This document shows positions 7,972 through 16,904 of a stretch of 64,000 nucleotides of DNA, one piece after another. Below the pieces are notes generated by a model that saw nothing but the letters and a program-made list of their open reading frames with translations, did no database searches and had not been told where the DNA came from. How positions within the stretch are numbered: the stretch's first letter is position 1; each line of letters opens with the position of its first letter. This stretch comes from Spirosoma sp. KCTC 42546 (GTDB lineage Bacteria > Bacteroidota > Bacteroidia > Cytophagales > Spirosomataceae): positions 5,994,501 to 6,058,500 of the forward strand of contig NZ_CP041360.1 of NCBI RefSeq assembly GCF_006965485.1. The letters are read 5' to 3'. The position numbers and the translations under genes were made by a program.

Positions 7972-9294
7972 ATGGAAACAAACACACTAGCTATTGACGT
8001 CAACAGCTTAAACAAGCGGGAAACCACGATTTCGATTTTCCTGATCGGGCTCATGTTCTTTATCTTCGGTTTCATTTCGTGGGTAAACTCCATCCTGATT
8101 CCCTACTTCAAGATCGCCTGCGAGTTGACCAGTTTTCAGGCCTATCTGGTGGCGTTTGCGTTCTACATTGCGTACTTCATCATGTCGGTTCCGGCTTCTT
8201 ATCTGTTGAAAGCAGTCGGCTTCAAAAAAGGGATGATGTTTGGATTCTGGGCGATGGCGATGGGCGCGTTTATTTTCATCCCGGCCGCCATGACCCGAAC
8301 CTACGCGGTGTTTCTGATGGGTTTGTTTACGATTGGGATTGGCCTGGCCATTTTGCAGACGGCTACTAACCCCTACATCACCATTCTGGGACCCAAAGAG
8401 CGGGCTGCTCAACGCATCAGCATGATGGGTATCTGCAACAAAGCCGCGGGAATTCTGTCTCCGTTGATTTTTGCCGCCGTCATTCTGCGTCCAACCGATA
8501 CCGATCTGTTCGCCCAGTTAAGCACCATGAGCGCCGACCAGCGGGGAGCGGCCCTTGACGAACTGGTTCGGCGCGTTATTCCGCCCTATGCAGTGTTAGG
8601 CACGTTTCTGTTTGTGCTGGGTTATCTGGTGTACCGGTCTCCCCTACCCGAAATCGACACAGAGCACGAAACGCCGGATGTGGCAACCGCCAATGCCGGG
8701 AAGACCAGCATCCTCCAGTTTCCGCATCTGATTCTGGGCGCTTTCGCTATTTTCCTGCATGTAGGCACGCAGGTTATCGCCATCGACACGATTATTGGCT
8801 ACGCCAATTCAATGGGGATCGACCTGCTGAAGGCCAAGACCTTTCCGTCGTATACCCTGTTCTGCACTATTTGTGGCTATACTATCGGCATTATTACTAT
8901 TCCCCGATTTATCAGCCAGGTGAACGCCTTACGCATCTGTACTTTACTGGGAACAGCCTTCACCTTACTTATCATTTTTACAAATGGAACGGTAACGTTT
9001 CTGGGACATACCGCCGATATATCCATCTGGTTCGTGGTATTGCTGGGCCTGGCTAATTCGCTGGTATGGGCCGGTTTATGGCCGCTGGCCTTGGATGGAC
9101 TGGGCCGCTTTACCAAACTCGGGGCTTCTATTCTAATTATGGGCTTGTGTGGGAATGCCATCATGCCGCTTTTTTACGGCTATTTTGCTGACCTGTACAC
9201 GGTTCATACGGCCTACTGGGTACTTTTTCCCTGCTACCTGTATCTGGTCTACTACGCCGTATACGGGCATAAAGTAAAACGATGGAGTCTCTGA
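7972..9294 (+). CDS. nagP: MFS sugar permease of the FucP/NagP type, probable N-acetylglucosamine transporter
   Basis: 440 residues with about 12 membrane segments. The opening FLIGLMFFIFGFISWVNSIL and the motif LGLAILQTATNPYITILGP are typical of the fucose/glucose/galactose proton-symporter branch of MFS. The next two genes encode GlcNAc-6-phosphate deacetylase and a glucosamine-6-phosphate deaminase homologue, so the substrate is most likely GlcNAc, as in the NagP subgroup. No GlcNAc kinase is seen in the window and would have to lie elsewhere. The stop overlaps or nearly touches the nagA start, consistent with an operon. The symbol is by context. Confidence 0.85.
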   Translation: METNTLAIDVNSLNKRETTISIFLIGLMFFIFGFISWVNSILIPYFKIACELTSFQAYLVAFAFYIAYFIMSVPASYLLKAVGFKKGMMFGFWAMAMGAFIFIPAAMTRTYAVFLMGLFTIGIGLAILQTATNPYITILGPKERAAQRISMMGICNKAAGILSPLIFAAVILRPTDTDLFAQLSTMSADQRGAALDELVRRVIPPYAVLGTFLFVLGYLVYRSPLPEIDTEHETPDVATANAGKTSILQFPHLILGAFAIFLHVGTQVIAIDTIIGYANSMGIDLLKAKTFPSYTLFCTICGYTIGIITIPRFISQVNALRICTLLGTAFTLLIIFTNGTVTFLGHTADISIWFVVLLGLANSLVWAGLWPLALDGLGRFTKLGASILIMGLCGNAIMPLFYGYFADLYTVHTAYWVLFPCYLYLVYYAVYGHKVKRWSL

Positions 9295-9296
9295 TT

Positions 9297-10484
9297 ATGC
9301 GGCAAAAAATAGTAAACGGCACCGTGTTGACGCCCTTCCGAACGATCAGGAATGGAACAGTAGTCATTGACAACGGTCAGATTATGGGTATCCATGAGGG
9401 CGCAGTCGATGTTCCCGACGCTATCGAAATAGATGCACAAGGCCAGTTTGTTGCCCCCGGTTTCATCGATATTCATGTACACGGTGGCGGAGGTTTCGAC
9501 TTTATGGATAGTACCAAAGAAGCGTTTCTAAAAATTGCCGAACTGCACGCTCGCTACGGCACTACGGCGCTGGTTCCCACTACCCTAACAGCGGAGAAAG
9601 AAGACCTTCTGCAAACCCTGGACGTGTACGAACAGGCAAACCGGAGCAACACGCAAGGAGCTTCGTTTCTGGGGATGCATCTGGAAGGGCCTTATTTTGC
9701 GCTTAGTCAGCGGGGAGCTCAGGACCCTCGCTACATCCGAAACCCCGATCCAGATGAGTACGAAGAAATTCTGAGTCACTCCTCCTCAATTGTGCGCTGG
9801 AGTGCGGCCCCGGAACTGGAAGGAGCGATTCCGTTCGGGCAACGACTTCGGCAGAAAGGAATTCTGGTGGCTATTGCCCATACCGATGCGCTTTATGATG
9901 ATGTGCTTATGGCTTACGAAAACGGCTACTCGCTGGTAACCCACTTGTATTCGGCCATGTCGGGAGTAACACGCCGGAATGCGTTTCGGTATGCGGGTGT
10001 GATTGAAAGCGCTTTCTTACTGGATCTGGATGTTGAAATCATTGGCGATGGCATCCATTTGCCGCCCCCACTGCTCAAACTGGTCTATAAAATCAAGGGA
10101 GCCGACCGAACTGCATTGATCACCGATGCCATGCGAGCGGCTGGCATGCCCGAAGGCGAAAGCACCTTAGGCTCACTAAAAAACGGACTGAAGGTCATTG
10201 TGGAAGATGGGGTGGCCAAACTACCCGACCGAACCGCCTTTGCCGGTAGCGTGGCCACCATGAATCGCCTTGTCCGAAATATGGTGCAGCTAGCCGATGT
10301 CCCCTTACTGGAAGCGGTTCGAATGGCCAGCACAACGCCCGCCCGCATCATGGGTGTCGATCACCGAAAAGGATCGCTCGCCAAGGGTAAAGATGCCGAT
10401 ATCGTGCTCTTCGATCAGGATTTTACGGTTGGCATGACCATGGTGCAGGGCAAAATTATTTACATGACCGAAGACTTGACATAG
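9297..10484 (+). CDS. nagA: N-acetylglucosamine-6-phosphate deacetylase
   Basis: 395 residues from ATG 9297. The opening MRQKIVNGTVLTP fits the family and a GGAG lies at 9285-9288. An in-frame ATG at 9282 would overlap the transporter by 13 bp. Amidohydrolase landmarks are present: FIDIHVHGGGGFDFMD, HLEGPYF (metal-binding Glu), VAIAHTDA and VTHLYSAMSG (metal-binding His), and LITDAM (catalytic Asp). The enzyme releases acetate from GlcNAc-6-phosphate to give glucosamine-6-phosphate, used by the next enzyme. It lies in a transporter-nagA-nagB order, with a hairpin pair before nagB. Confidence 0.95.
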   Translation: MRQKIVNGTVLTPFRTIRNGTVVIDNGQIMGIHEGAVDVPDAIEIDAQGQFVAPGFIDIHVHGGGGFDFMDSTKEAFLKIAELHARYGTTALVPTTLTAEKEDLLQTLDVYEQANRSNTQGASFLGMHLEGPYFALSQRGAQDPRYIRNPDPDEYEEILSHSSSIVRWSAAPELEGAIPFGQRLRQKGILVAIAHTDALYDDVLMAYENGYSLVTHLYSAMSGVTRRNAFRYAGVIESAFLLDLDVEIIGDGIHLPPPLLKLVYKIKGADRTALITDAMRAAGMPEGESTLGSLKNGLKVIVEDGVAKLPDRTAFAGSVATMNRLVRNMVQLADVPLLEAVRMASTTPARIMGVDHRKGSLAKGKDADIVLFDQDFTVGMTMVQGKIIYMTEDLT

Positions 10485-10501
10485 ATCTAGCGCTTAATGT
10501 G

Positions 10502-10561
10502 GTGTCGGTTTTGAGAACCGACACTCAGTGCCACTACTTGCGTCGGTTTTGAGAAACCGAC
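10502..10561. repeat. Two small hairpins with TGAG-type loops between nagA and nagB
   Basis: Hairpins at 10502-10524 (stem GTGTCGGTT, loop TTGAG) and 10542-10561 (stem GTCGGTTT, loop TGAG). Outer GTGGTGTCGG and CCGACACCAC words can also pair across the whole region. Same loop-conserved family as at 2063-2139 and 7864-7949. Confidence 0.85.
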
Positions 10562-10590
10562 ACCACTCATAAAACTTATAAGATTGCTCG

Positions 10591-11379
10591 ATGAACCCCA
10601 ATTTTTCTCCAATCAGCGAATTCAGCGTTGATAAACTCAAGGTTAAACTCTTTGCCAATCGCCAGAGTCTGGGCGAAAGCGCTGCCGAACAGGCCGCTGC
10701 TGCCATTCTGAGTTTACAGGCAAACCAGGCTATTGTCAACATTATATTCGCAGCTGCGCCCTCGCAAAATGAATTTCTGGATGCCCTGGCCAACCAACCT
10801 GGCATTGCCTGGGAGCGCGTTAATGCCTTCCATATGGATGAATACATTGGCCTGCCCGACGACGCTCCACAACGGTTTGGCAACTTCCTGAAAAATGGCC
10901 TGTTCGATAAAGTACCGCTGAACGCGATCTATTACATCGACGGCAATAATGACCCTGACGTTGAATGTAAACGCTACGAAGCGCTACTTCATGCGTACCC
11001 CACCGATATCGTTTGCATGGGCATTGGTGAAAATTGCCATATCGCGTTCAACGATCCCCACGTGGCTCGCTTTGGCGACCCGGTGCTCGTAAAAAAAGTG
11101 GGTTTGGACCTGACCAGCCGCTGGCAGCAGGTTCATGACGGCTGTTTTGCCAGCCTGGAGCAGGTACCCGAATACGCTCTCACGCTCACTATTCCGGCTC
11201 TGGTAAAAGCACCCGCCATTTTTTGTATGGTGCCAGCCGCTCACAAAGCAGAAGCGATTCACCATACCCTGACGGATGCTATTTCAGAAGACTATCCCTC
11301 AACTATACTACGACAACATGACAACGCAACGTTGTTCATTGATCAGGATAGTGGGGCGCTGCTACAGATAACTGATTAA
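10591..11379 (+). CDS. nagB: Glucosamine-6-phosphate deaminase-like protein
   Basis: 262 residues of the NagB/RpiA/6-phosphogluconolactonase fold. VNAFHMDEYIGLPDDAP matches the deaminase segment with the catalytic DEY(V/I)GLP motif. The second active-site loop reads MGIGENCHIAFNDP; most relatives have Gly where this has Cys in ENCHIAF. The enzyme converts glucosamine-6-phosphate to fructose-6-phosphate and ammonia, completing GlcNAc use after nagA. It lacks the C-terminal allosteric segment of the Escherichia coli enzyme and belongs to the shorter, Bacteroidetes-type branch. Start ATG 10591 follows directly on the hairpin pair. A 6-phosphogluconolactonase role is less likely given the neighbours. 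Confidence 0.85.
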   Translation: MNPNFSPISEFSVDKLKVKLFANRQSLGESAAEQAAAAILSLQANQAIVNIIFAAAPSQNEFLDALANQPGIAWERVNAFHMDEYIGLPDDAPQRFGNFLKNGLFDKVPLNAIYYIDGNNDPDVECKRYEALLHAYPTDIVCMGIGENCHIAFNDPHVARFGDPVLVKKVGLDLTSRWQQVHDGCFASLEQVPEYALTLTIPALVKAPAIFCMVPAAHKAEAIHHTLTDAISEDYPSTILRQHDNATLFIDQDSGALLQITD

Positions 11380-11513
11380 TTCGCTTTCATCAAGTTATGG
11401 CCACTGTACACTAAAACCGAATCTACCCGACTAGTAGAGAAGCTGGACTTTTTAGGCTAAGCACATCTGCGATGCTGAAAAAGTAAGACACCTTAAGCAT
11501 CTGATTGTCTGTA

Positions 11514-11873
11514 TCAGACCAAGGGCCTCTTCCTAACCAGCTTCCTATTATAGGTCGGCCAATAACTCTCCCTTACCTGTTTTACCTCATCAGCTTCGTC
11601 AAATTGCCCCCACTCCTCAAGCCGGGCTAAAAAGACTTCAAACAACAAAGCATTTATACCTGGATTGGTTGGATCAGGAATATGTTTGATTCGTGTAATA
11701 TTGGCAACTACATAAACCGGCAGTTGATTATCAATTAGATTATCATCGTCGACCCGGTAAACTAATCCATAACGAAACAAGGGGTATTTTGTCACTAACT
11801 TGTCGGTGCCCAATTGGCTGAAGCTCTGGCGGGATGGATTGTCATAAAGTTGAAAGCGTAGAACGTATTGCAT
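11514..11873 (-). CDS. Hypothetical protein, 119 aa
   Basis: No recognised family. A soluble mixed alpha/beta protein starting MQYVLRFQLYDNPS, with an Asp/Asn-rich middle and a basic tail (NRKLVRKRPLV). It has no signal peptide or membrane segment. It is the first gene of the AT-richer block and runs opposite to the nag operon, convergent with it. Codon pattern and length argue that it is a real gene. Confidence 0.55.
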   Translation of the reverse strand: MQYVLRFQLYDNPSRQSFSQLGTDKLVTKYPLFRYGLVYRVDDDNLIDNQLPVYVVANITRIKHIPDPTNPGINALLFEVFLARLEEWGQFDEADEVKQVRESYWPTYNRKLVRKRPLV

Positions 11874-12407
11874 GATGTAGATTTAGTATGATCATTCATT
11901 CTTACAAAGATAGATGGTAGGTTGAATCTGGCAAAACAGCAGCAACCCTATCAGAGTCACCTTGTTTACCTACACGTTGTAAAAAAACCTTATCCTATAG
12001 GGTAAGACCCCAAATTATACGGGGTAGTTGCTTCACTGGTTATATATTGAGTGAACGGCAGTCTTTGGCAAGATACTAATTGGCCTGATTATTGCCCACT
12101 ATATTTTCGTAAATTGCATAAACCATAAGATTTACTGGCAATCATAACATAAACTCTTGAAAAATCTACTGATACAAATCAAGTTATCACTTTTATATCA
12201 GTTATTCATTCATAAGTTACCAGACCAGCCTGGCCTTTCTTCACATAAACCCATAGATAGCAAAAGCCCCGTCCTAACTGGCGGGGCTTTTGCTATCTAT
12301 CAAAAACAAGACTATTGGCCTATTTACCTACATACAGGCATAGATTGCATGTATAGATCATCCACTGGATAGTATAAAAAATAAACTGAATTAAATAGCT
12401 AATTTAT
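11874..12407. other. 534-bp AT-rich gap
   Basis: No convincing gene. The only open frame of note (12157-12372) runs through the strong palindrome at 12253-12300 and has no family resemblance. The gap holds that terminator and, being next to divergent starts, probably the promoter of the 11514-11873 gene. Nothing else was recognised. Confidence 0.5.
12253..12300. terminator. Strong symmetrical terminator
   Basis: A 48-bp perfect hairpin: 19-bp arms starting ATAGATAGCAAAAGCCCCG, with a 10-base loop. The G/C core is flanked by A4 and T4 tracts, so it can act as a Rho-independent terminator in both directions. No evident gene ends just upstream on the plus strand, raising the chance of a small transcript there. 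Confidence 0.8.
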
Positions 12408-12956
12408 TCAACTCAGCGCTTGTCGGGCATATAGATGTTGAACCTTCTCTCGACTTCGCTTCAGTCGCATCTTAACTGCGCTGGGTTTAATACCATATAG
12501 TTGGGCTATTTCGTCAATAGTCATGCCATCTTCATATTTTAAGCGTAACAACGATCGCTCTTTGAGTGAAAGTGTTTCCATAGCCTGCTTAACCATCAAA
12601 ATCGATTCTTCATGCAGTTGTGCTTCGTACGACTCATCCACATGCTGTTCCAGGCCTTCCGTACCCGTTGTATTAAAACGTTTGGCTACTCGAAGTTGAT
12701 CAGCACAGTAGTTATAAGCAATTGAATAGAGCCAGGTCGAAAAACTTGATCGCTGTTGAAACGCATCTAGTTTATCGAATACTTTTAGGAAAATATCGTG
12801 TGTAAAGTCTTCCGCCTTCTCAGCGTCTTTAGTCATTGATAAGCATCGCTGGTAAACCTTGCTAACATAGCGATTGTAAAGAGTCTCAAAGCATTGATTA
12901 GGTTGGGTAGGCAGACATTGACGAATCATTTCTTCGTCAGTTAATGAAGCGAGCAT
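12408..12956 (-). CDS. ECF-type RNA polymerase sigma factor
   Basis: 182 residues. Region 2 spans about 23-90 (FETLYNRYVSKVYQRC and FTHDIFLKVFDKL, then SSFSTWLYSIAYNYCADQLR). Region 4 spans about 125-177 (LSLKERSLLRLKYEDGMTI, then the helix-turn-helix DEIAQLYGIKPSAVKMRLKR). It directs RNA polymerase to a small regulon. No anti-sigma factor gene sits next to it, unlike most Bacteroidetes ECF/FecR pairs, so it is an orphan. The upstream 268 bp are very AT-rich and probably carry its promoter. Confidence 0.92.
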   Translation of the reverse strand: MLASLTDEEMIRQCLPTQPNQCFETLYNRYVSKVYQRCLSMTKDAEKAEDFTHDIFLKVFDKLDAFQQRSSFSTWLYSIAYNYCADQLRVAKRFNTTGTEGLEQHVDESYEAQLHEESILMVKQAMETLSLKERSLLRLKYEDGMTIDEIAQLYGIKPSAVKMRLKRSREKVQHLYARQALS

Positions 12957-13224
12957 AAATAGCTATAACGTACAAGTTAAAAATATTTCATTTATATAAA
13001 CAAATATTAACTTCAATACACTTTAGATCATATTCAATAAATTAAGACACATTAAATATACTATACGGTATATATATTTTTTAAAATAAATCATGAATTG
13101 GTGTGACCATAGTAAATTATCATATATATATCGCATTAACTTACCGAATTAGTTGCCTGTTTTGAGTGAACAAATTCACCCGTTTGCGTTATAGACAAAT
13201 AACAAACAAACTCGCTCAACGGAC

Positions 13225-13458
13225 ATGAAAACGAAACGGACGGACATTCTCCTGCCCCAACACATACCTGACCCCGACTTCATCACTATCACTGAGCACC
13301 ACCTCAATGAGTGGCTCCATCTGCTGGACCATTTGCAGGATGCCCATGCCCCAACCGACCAATTAGCTTACTGTCGGAATCAAGTCACCCGACTCCAGCT
13401 TGAGCTCTATCAGCTACGCAACACCAACTGGCGGACAACCGTTGGCCAGCCTGAATAA
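13225..13458 (+). CDS. Hypothetical small protein, 77 aa
   Basis: No recognised family. Starts MKTKRTDILLPQHIPDPDF, then a His/Leu-rich amphipathic helix (HHLNEWLHLLDHLQDAH) and a second helix QVTRLQLELYQLR, so probably a small helical, perhaps dimeric, protein. It is divergent from the ECF sigma gene across a 268-bp AT-rich gap. Likely real because its codons are richer in G+C than the flanks. Confidence 0.5.
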   Translation: MKTKRTDILLPQHIPDPDFITITEHHLNEWLHLLDHLQDAHAPTDQLAYCRNQVTRLQLELYQLRNTNWRTTVGQPE

Positions 13459-13565
13459 TCTGTCTCTTCAACTCTTCCCATTAAGCCTTGCGAACAACAT
13501 ATAGCCGGTCAAAGTAGATAGTATAAAACCCTATGGCTAAACCGGTAGTTACCTGATTACCTTAA

Positions 13566-14498
13566 ATGGCTTATCCGGTGAAGAAAGTAGCGCCCTTTTT
13601 TCTGCTCTTAAAACAAGCGTTTACGAATTTGCAGGCTAATGATCCCATTAGGATGGCTGGTGCAACTGCTTTTTTTTCCTTTTTTGCTTTACCACCTATT
13701 GTAATTATACTCAGTAGGGTCCTTAGTCAGCTCTTTAATGATCACTACCAGCGTATTAGTGGCCAGCTATTTGATGAATTAGCCGACTTGTTTGGGCCTA
13801 AAAGTGCGAATCAACTGGAAGCGATTTCGCACCGTCTTCAACTGGCTAAACCTAGTTTCCCATTAACGGTGCTCAGCTCTGTATTAGTGCTGGTAGCCTC
13901 CACCACCTTATTTGCCATTATTAAAAGCTCCCTCAATCAACTTTGGAATATCAAAAAGAAATCTGGGCGTAATCTCCTTCTTATTCTGATCGACAAGTCA
14001 GTTGCTTTAGCTATTATACTAGGCTCAGGTTTCTTATTCAGCCTCTCGTTAGCCTTGGAGCAATTGTTAGTTCAGCTTAGTACGAAGTGGTCTCTTTCTT
14101 CACTTACCCATTATCAGGATATAGCCAATCTTGGGCATATATTGGTCTCTATCCTCATCCGCATGATTTGGTTTGGTATTCTGTTTAAGTTTTTACCCGA
14201 TGTTAAAATCTCCTGGCGAGCTGTCTGGACAGGTGCCTTGTTCACTAGTATTCTTTTTAAAGTAGGGGAAGCCATACTAAACAACCTACTGATTAATAGC
14301 CAGGTAGGTCCTTTATATGGCAGATCGGGAGCGATCATTTTACTGTTGCTGTTTGTTTTCTATGCCTCACTAATTTTCTACTATGGGGCAGCTTTCACCC
14401 GTCAGTATAGTGAATGGATTCATCTGGCAGCCAAGCCTAACAGCCGGGCCATAGCCTACACGATTACGGAAGTGGACCCATCAAACCCGGGTGTATAA
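13566..14498 (+). CDS. YihY/virulence factor BrkB family membrane protein
   Basis: 310 residues with about six membrane segments. DPIRMAGATAFFSFFALPPIV near residue 25 and LPDVKISWRAVWTGALFTSI near 215 are the two best conserved stretches of the YihY/BrkB family. RSGAIILLLLFVFYASLIFYYGAAF follows near 255. The family was once misnamed ribonuclease BN; its function is unsettled, with transport or envelope roles proposed. It stands alone in the AT-rich block. Confidence 0.92.
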   Translation: MAYPVKKVAPFFLLLKQAFTNLQANDPIRMAGATAFFSFFALPPIVIILSRVLSQLFNDHYQRISGQLFDELADLFGPKSANQLEAISHRLQLAKPSFPLTVLSSVLVLVASTTLFAIIKSSLNQLWNIKKKSGRNLLLILIDKSVALAIILGSGFLFSLSLALEQLLVQLSTKWSLSSLTHYQDIANLGHILVSILIRMIWFGILFKFLPDVKISWRAVWTGALFTSILFKVGEAILNNLLINSQVGPLYGRSGAIILLLLFVFYASLIFYYGAAFTRQYSEWIHLAAKPNSRAIAYTITEVDPSNPGV

Positions 14499-15154
14499 GT
14501 TGGTTCTCTACGATTTACTTATCGATGACCAGATGGGCATTGGGTGCTCATTTATGATATTATCTACCTAACAGCTGGTACAGAACAGAGGTATTTTTAA
14601 CCAGTTTGCCCTAAGCGTTCATACATATACGTACAACAATTACTTTCTATTTTTACAGTGCAATGAAATTAATTCTGTACGTTGTGACTATATTTAAATT
14701 ATAGAGACTATATTTATAAGGAATTTCAACAAGTAAGCGTCAACTTCAGATTGTAAGTTCTGTAAATTACGCTAGTTTGGCAGAGAACCTGAACTTGATA
14801 AGTTCTATTTACTCAACGGTAAGTGCAATTTTTACAATTTTTATTTATTTTGCTACCGTTTATTCTTCTCTGGGAACTCTATGTCCACCAAGAAAAACTT
14901 CCCACTACCAGGCCCCTGGACACTAGTGTTTGCTATATCAGCCTACTTATTTTGGCTGACTGTTAAATGGCTTTGTCAGCTACTGTTCTAAGTAGCCAGT
15001 ATCCATTTTCTTTTTGTAGTAGCAAAGTATGCTTTTCTTACTTCTAGGAGTTAGTTTCTATCGTATACAGATCAACCGTTAAGTTCTGTTGCAATGAAAT
15101 GTTGGCACTTCACTTTGTTTACTCTAGCAAGTACCTCCCTGGGCAACCGTATTG
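14499..15154. other. 656-bp AT-rich gap with one possible tiny gene
   Basis: Apart from the possible 36-residue membrane peptide at 14881-14991 nothing codes convincingly. No strong hairpin was seen in 14500-14880. Confidence 0.45.
14881..14991 (+). CDS. Possible 36-aa single-span membrane protein
   Basis: ATG 14881 to TAA 14991. Starts MSTKKNFPLPGPW, then one hydrophobic span of about 22 residues with several Trp and Phe (AISAYLFWLTVKWL) to the end. A basic N-terminus before a single span is a common layout for bacterial small membrane proteins. No family recognised. It could be chance, given its length. Confidence 0.35.
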   Translation: MSTKKNFPLPGPWTLVFAISAYLFWLTVKWLCQLLF

Positions 15155-15454
15155 CTACGTATGCTCCTCTACCCGTATAGTGTGGTTATATGTTTGCGCT
15201 AAGCCATCCGACTGAGCATGCTTAAGCAACCAGGATCTCACTTCGCTAAGCATAAGGGCCGCCGACTTTCTGGTAGCATCAACCTCGCTATAAAGCTGTT
15301 GAAGCCGTGTATCTACAGCTCCTGCCAAGTTGAGCATAACACTGTATTCGTTAATATGCTGGGGGCCGGTGGGCAACTCACGGTCCGAAAAAAAATCAAC
15401 TAATTCCTGGTGTTCATGACTAAGATTCATAATGCGAAAGTAGGTAGCCAGCAT
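15155..15454 (-). CDS. Hypothetical helical protein, 99 aa
   Basis: No recognised family. Helical, with HEHQELVDFFSDRELP near the start and a long amphipathic helix in the middle (DTRLQQLYSEVDATRKSAAL). The frame allows a start at 15454 or at Met9 (15430), where MNLSHEHQ looks more natural. No signal or membrane segment. Convergent with nothing obvious. Confidence 0.5.
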   Translation of the reverse strand: MLATYFRIMNLSHEHQELVDFFSDRELPTGPQHINEYSVMLNLAGAVDTRLQQLYSEVDATRKSAALMLSEVRSWLLKHAQSDGLAQTYNHTIRVEEHT

Positions 15455-15794
15455 CTTAGTTGCACACAGCTCAAGTGAAAATAAATTTCCACAGGTCGAA
15501 AGAAAATGGTTACAGGACTTGGTTGTATGCAGTAACTCAATGCGTTGCAGATAACTTATGAATCATGAATAGTTCAGCCATTTTTCATTTAGGCTTTTGC
15601 CATTCTAACAGCTTTCCCCAACCAAATAAAATTTTCCTGAAAGGATGCTGATTCTGAGAATAGTAGCCTTTTTATATAATAGATGTATACCTAAAGGCTA
15701 ACTGATATGGCCTAACTAATGCGCCTTGGCTCAATTATTGAGGTTTTTTTCCTGAGAATTTACAAGCCAAGCTATACTTTGGTTTGTAGTTGGA

Positions 15795-15840
15795 TAGTTC
15801 ATTAATCGCTGACTCCCCTGGAGTCGGCGATTTTGAACTA
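15795..15840. terminator. Two-tier stem-loop
   Basis: Inner stem AATCGC-T-GACTCC pairs with GGAGTC-G-GCGATT (one T-G wobble) and outer TAGTTC pairs with GAACTA. Terminator-like, with no gene end nearby. Confidence 0.65.
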
Positions 15841-15895
15841 TAATTTTCGAGGCTGTCTTCCTAATGACGCTCTATTTGGGAGTGCCACTATTAGT

Positions 15896-15928
15896 AAAAT
15901 CCCCTTCATACCTGATGGGGATTTTTTA
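15896..15928 (+). terminator. Rho-independent terminator
   Basis: A 9-bp stem AAAATCCCC/GGGGATTTT, a 12-base loop and a continuing T run. It ends a plus-strand transcript for which no gene is seen in the preceding 400 bp, or serves the minus-strand gene 15972-16271 whose stop lies 44 bp away. Confidence 0.65.
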
Positions 15929-15971
15929 TATAAACCAATTGCCAGAAGGCAGGTAACACTTTTGGGCTGGA

Positions 15972-16271
15972 TTAGTAACTGAGTTTCTGATCCAGGGCTA
16001 CTTTCTCCTGAGCCTGTCGCTTCTGGGTGACTATCCGCCCTTCCCGATCCTGATGCTTTAGTTCATCAAGTTCCCGTGCTTGTCGTATAGCTAACGTTGC
16101 TCGCTCATGAAAGTTAATTTCCTCCAGATATAAGCGAATATTTTCCTGTTCATGTTTTTTTATCAATGCAAATCGAACCTCTATTTCAAGAGCTAAATTG
16201 GTATTCCATTCCTTAAGATGCTGACGATTCAACTCAATACGCTGTTCGCTTTTTTCTCGTTCACTATCCAT
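15972..16271 (-). CDS. Hypothetical coiled-coil protein, 99 aa
   Basis: No recognised family. Almost wholly charged helix rich in Glu, Arg, Lys and Gln (SEREKSEQRIELNRQHLKEW, RQARELDELKHQDREGR), so probably a coiled coil. No signal peptide. A terminator lies just after its stop. Compositional bias makes homology calls unreliable. Confidence 0.5.
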   Translation of the reverse strand: MDSEREKSEQRIELNRQHLKEWNTNLALEIEVRFALIKKHEQENIRLYLEEINFHERATLAIRQARELDELKHQDREGRIVTQKRQAQEKVALDQKLSY

Positions 16272-16614
16272 ACATATACATAACTATCCAGATTGGTCTG
16301 TGGTGGTAATTATCTTTTAATTTTCCAGTAAAACTCTGTGAGTAAGCCAGGAAGCAGCCTCCCTTTATCAAACAGTTGCCCTGCATTTAGTAAATCTATA
16401 GTCAGCTATGGCCTGAATTTAGTAGCTTGCAGTTATTGTTTTATCTGTTAAGTGCAAAAATCTGAGGCTGCTGCGGTAGGTATCTCTAAGTTAATTATCG
16501 GCAACAACAGTCTTTCGTTAGGCAGTGGCCATCTTGTTCCACAACTTGTCATAACGAAACATCAATCTCAAAAAGAACCAATCTGCATAGTCTATAAATC
16601 ATCACTTAAAGCCA
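16272..16614. other. 343-bp gap, nothing recognised
   Basis: AT-rich. An open frame from 16452 overlaps the next gene in another frame and has no protein-like features. No palindrome or clear promoter was identified. Confidence 0.4.
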
Positions 16615-16842
16615 ATGAATCCATTTATCAATTTAAAGAGATCGTCGCAATACGGAGGAGTAGAGGAATACGTAGTCAATGTCAATCACATTGTACGAAT
16701 TGCCAAGTCAGTTACTGGAAGTCAGGTCTTTACACTGGCAGGGGAATTTTTTTGCGATGAAAACCCGAGCCAAATCACGATCATGATAAAACGTGCATTT
16801 GATTTAATTCTGGGAGTTTCACCAGAAGTACAATCCAAGTAA
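16615..16842 (+). CDS. Small FlbD/LytTR-like beta protein, 75 aa
   Basis: The core EEYVVNVNHIVRIAKSVTGS, then VFTLAGEFFCDENPSQI and an ending helix, resembles the short all-beta proteins with an I/VNxxHI motif seen in FlbD-like and LytTR-like families. The match is by eye and weak. No signal peptide. It is followed at once by a hairpin terminator. Its position upstream of a stand-alone response regulator is suggestive only. Confidence 0.5.
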   Translation: MNPFINLKRSSQYGGVEEYVVNVNHIVRIAKSVTGSQVFTLAGEFFCDENPSQITIMIKRAFDLILGVSPEVQSK

Positions 16843-16865
16843 TAAGCTTAATGCCATCGGATCAA

Positions 16866-16904
16866 CTACAAACACTGAGTTTACCACAAACTGGGTGTTT
16901 GTAG
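16866..16904. terminator. Hairpin terminator after the 75-aa gene
   Basis: 17-bp arms starting CTACAAACAC, with two central mismatches and a five-base loop, 23 bp after the stop. Confidence 0.7.

Larger units (their letters stand above)
15455..15971. other. 517-bp gap with terminator-like hairpins and no gene
   Basis: No coding frame seen. It holds two good terminators (15795-15840 and 15896-15928) and a weaker short one at 15730-15750 followed by seven T. Three such signals in a row without genes suggest small RNA transcripts, but none was recognised. Confidence 0.5.

Noticed and set aside
12157..12372. 71-residue open frame in the gap before the ECF sigma gene
   Set aside because: It runs through a strong perfect terminator and has no protein-like pattern.
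16452..16760. 102-residue open frame
   Set aside because: Overlaps the better 75-aa gene in another frame and has no family-like pattern.
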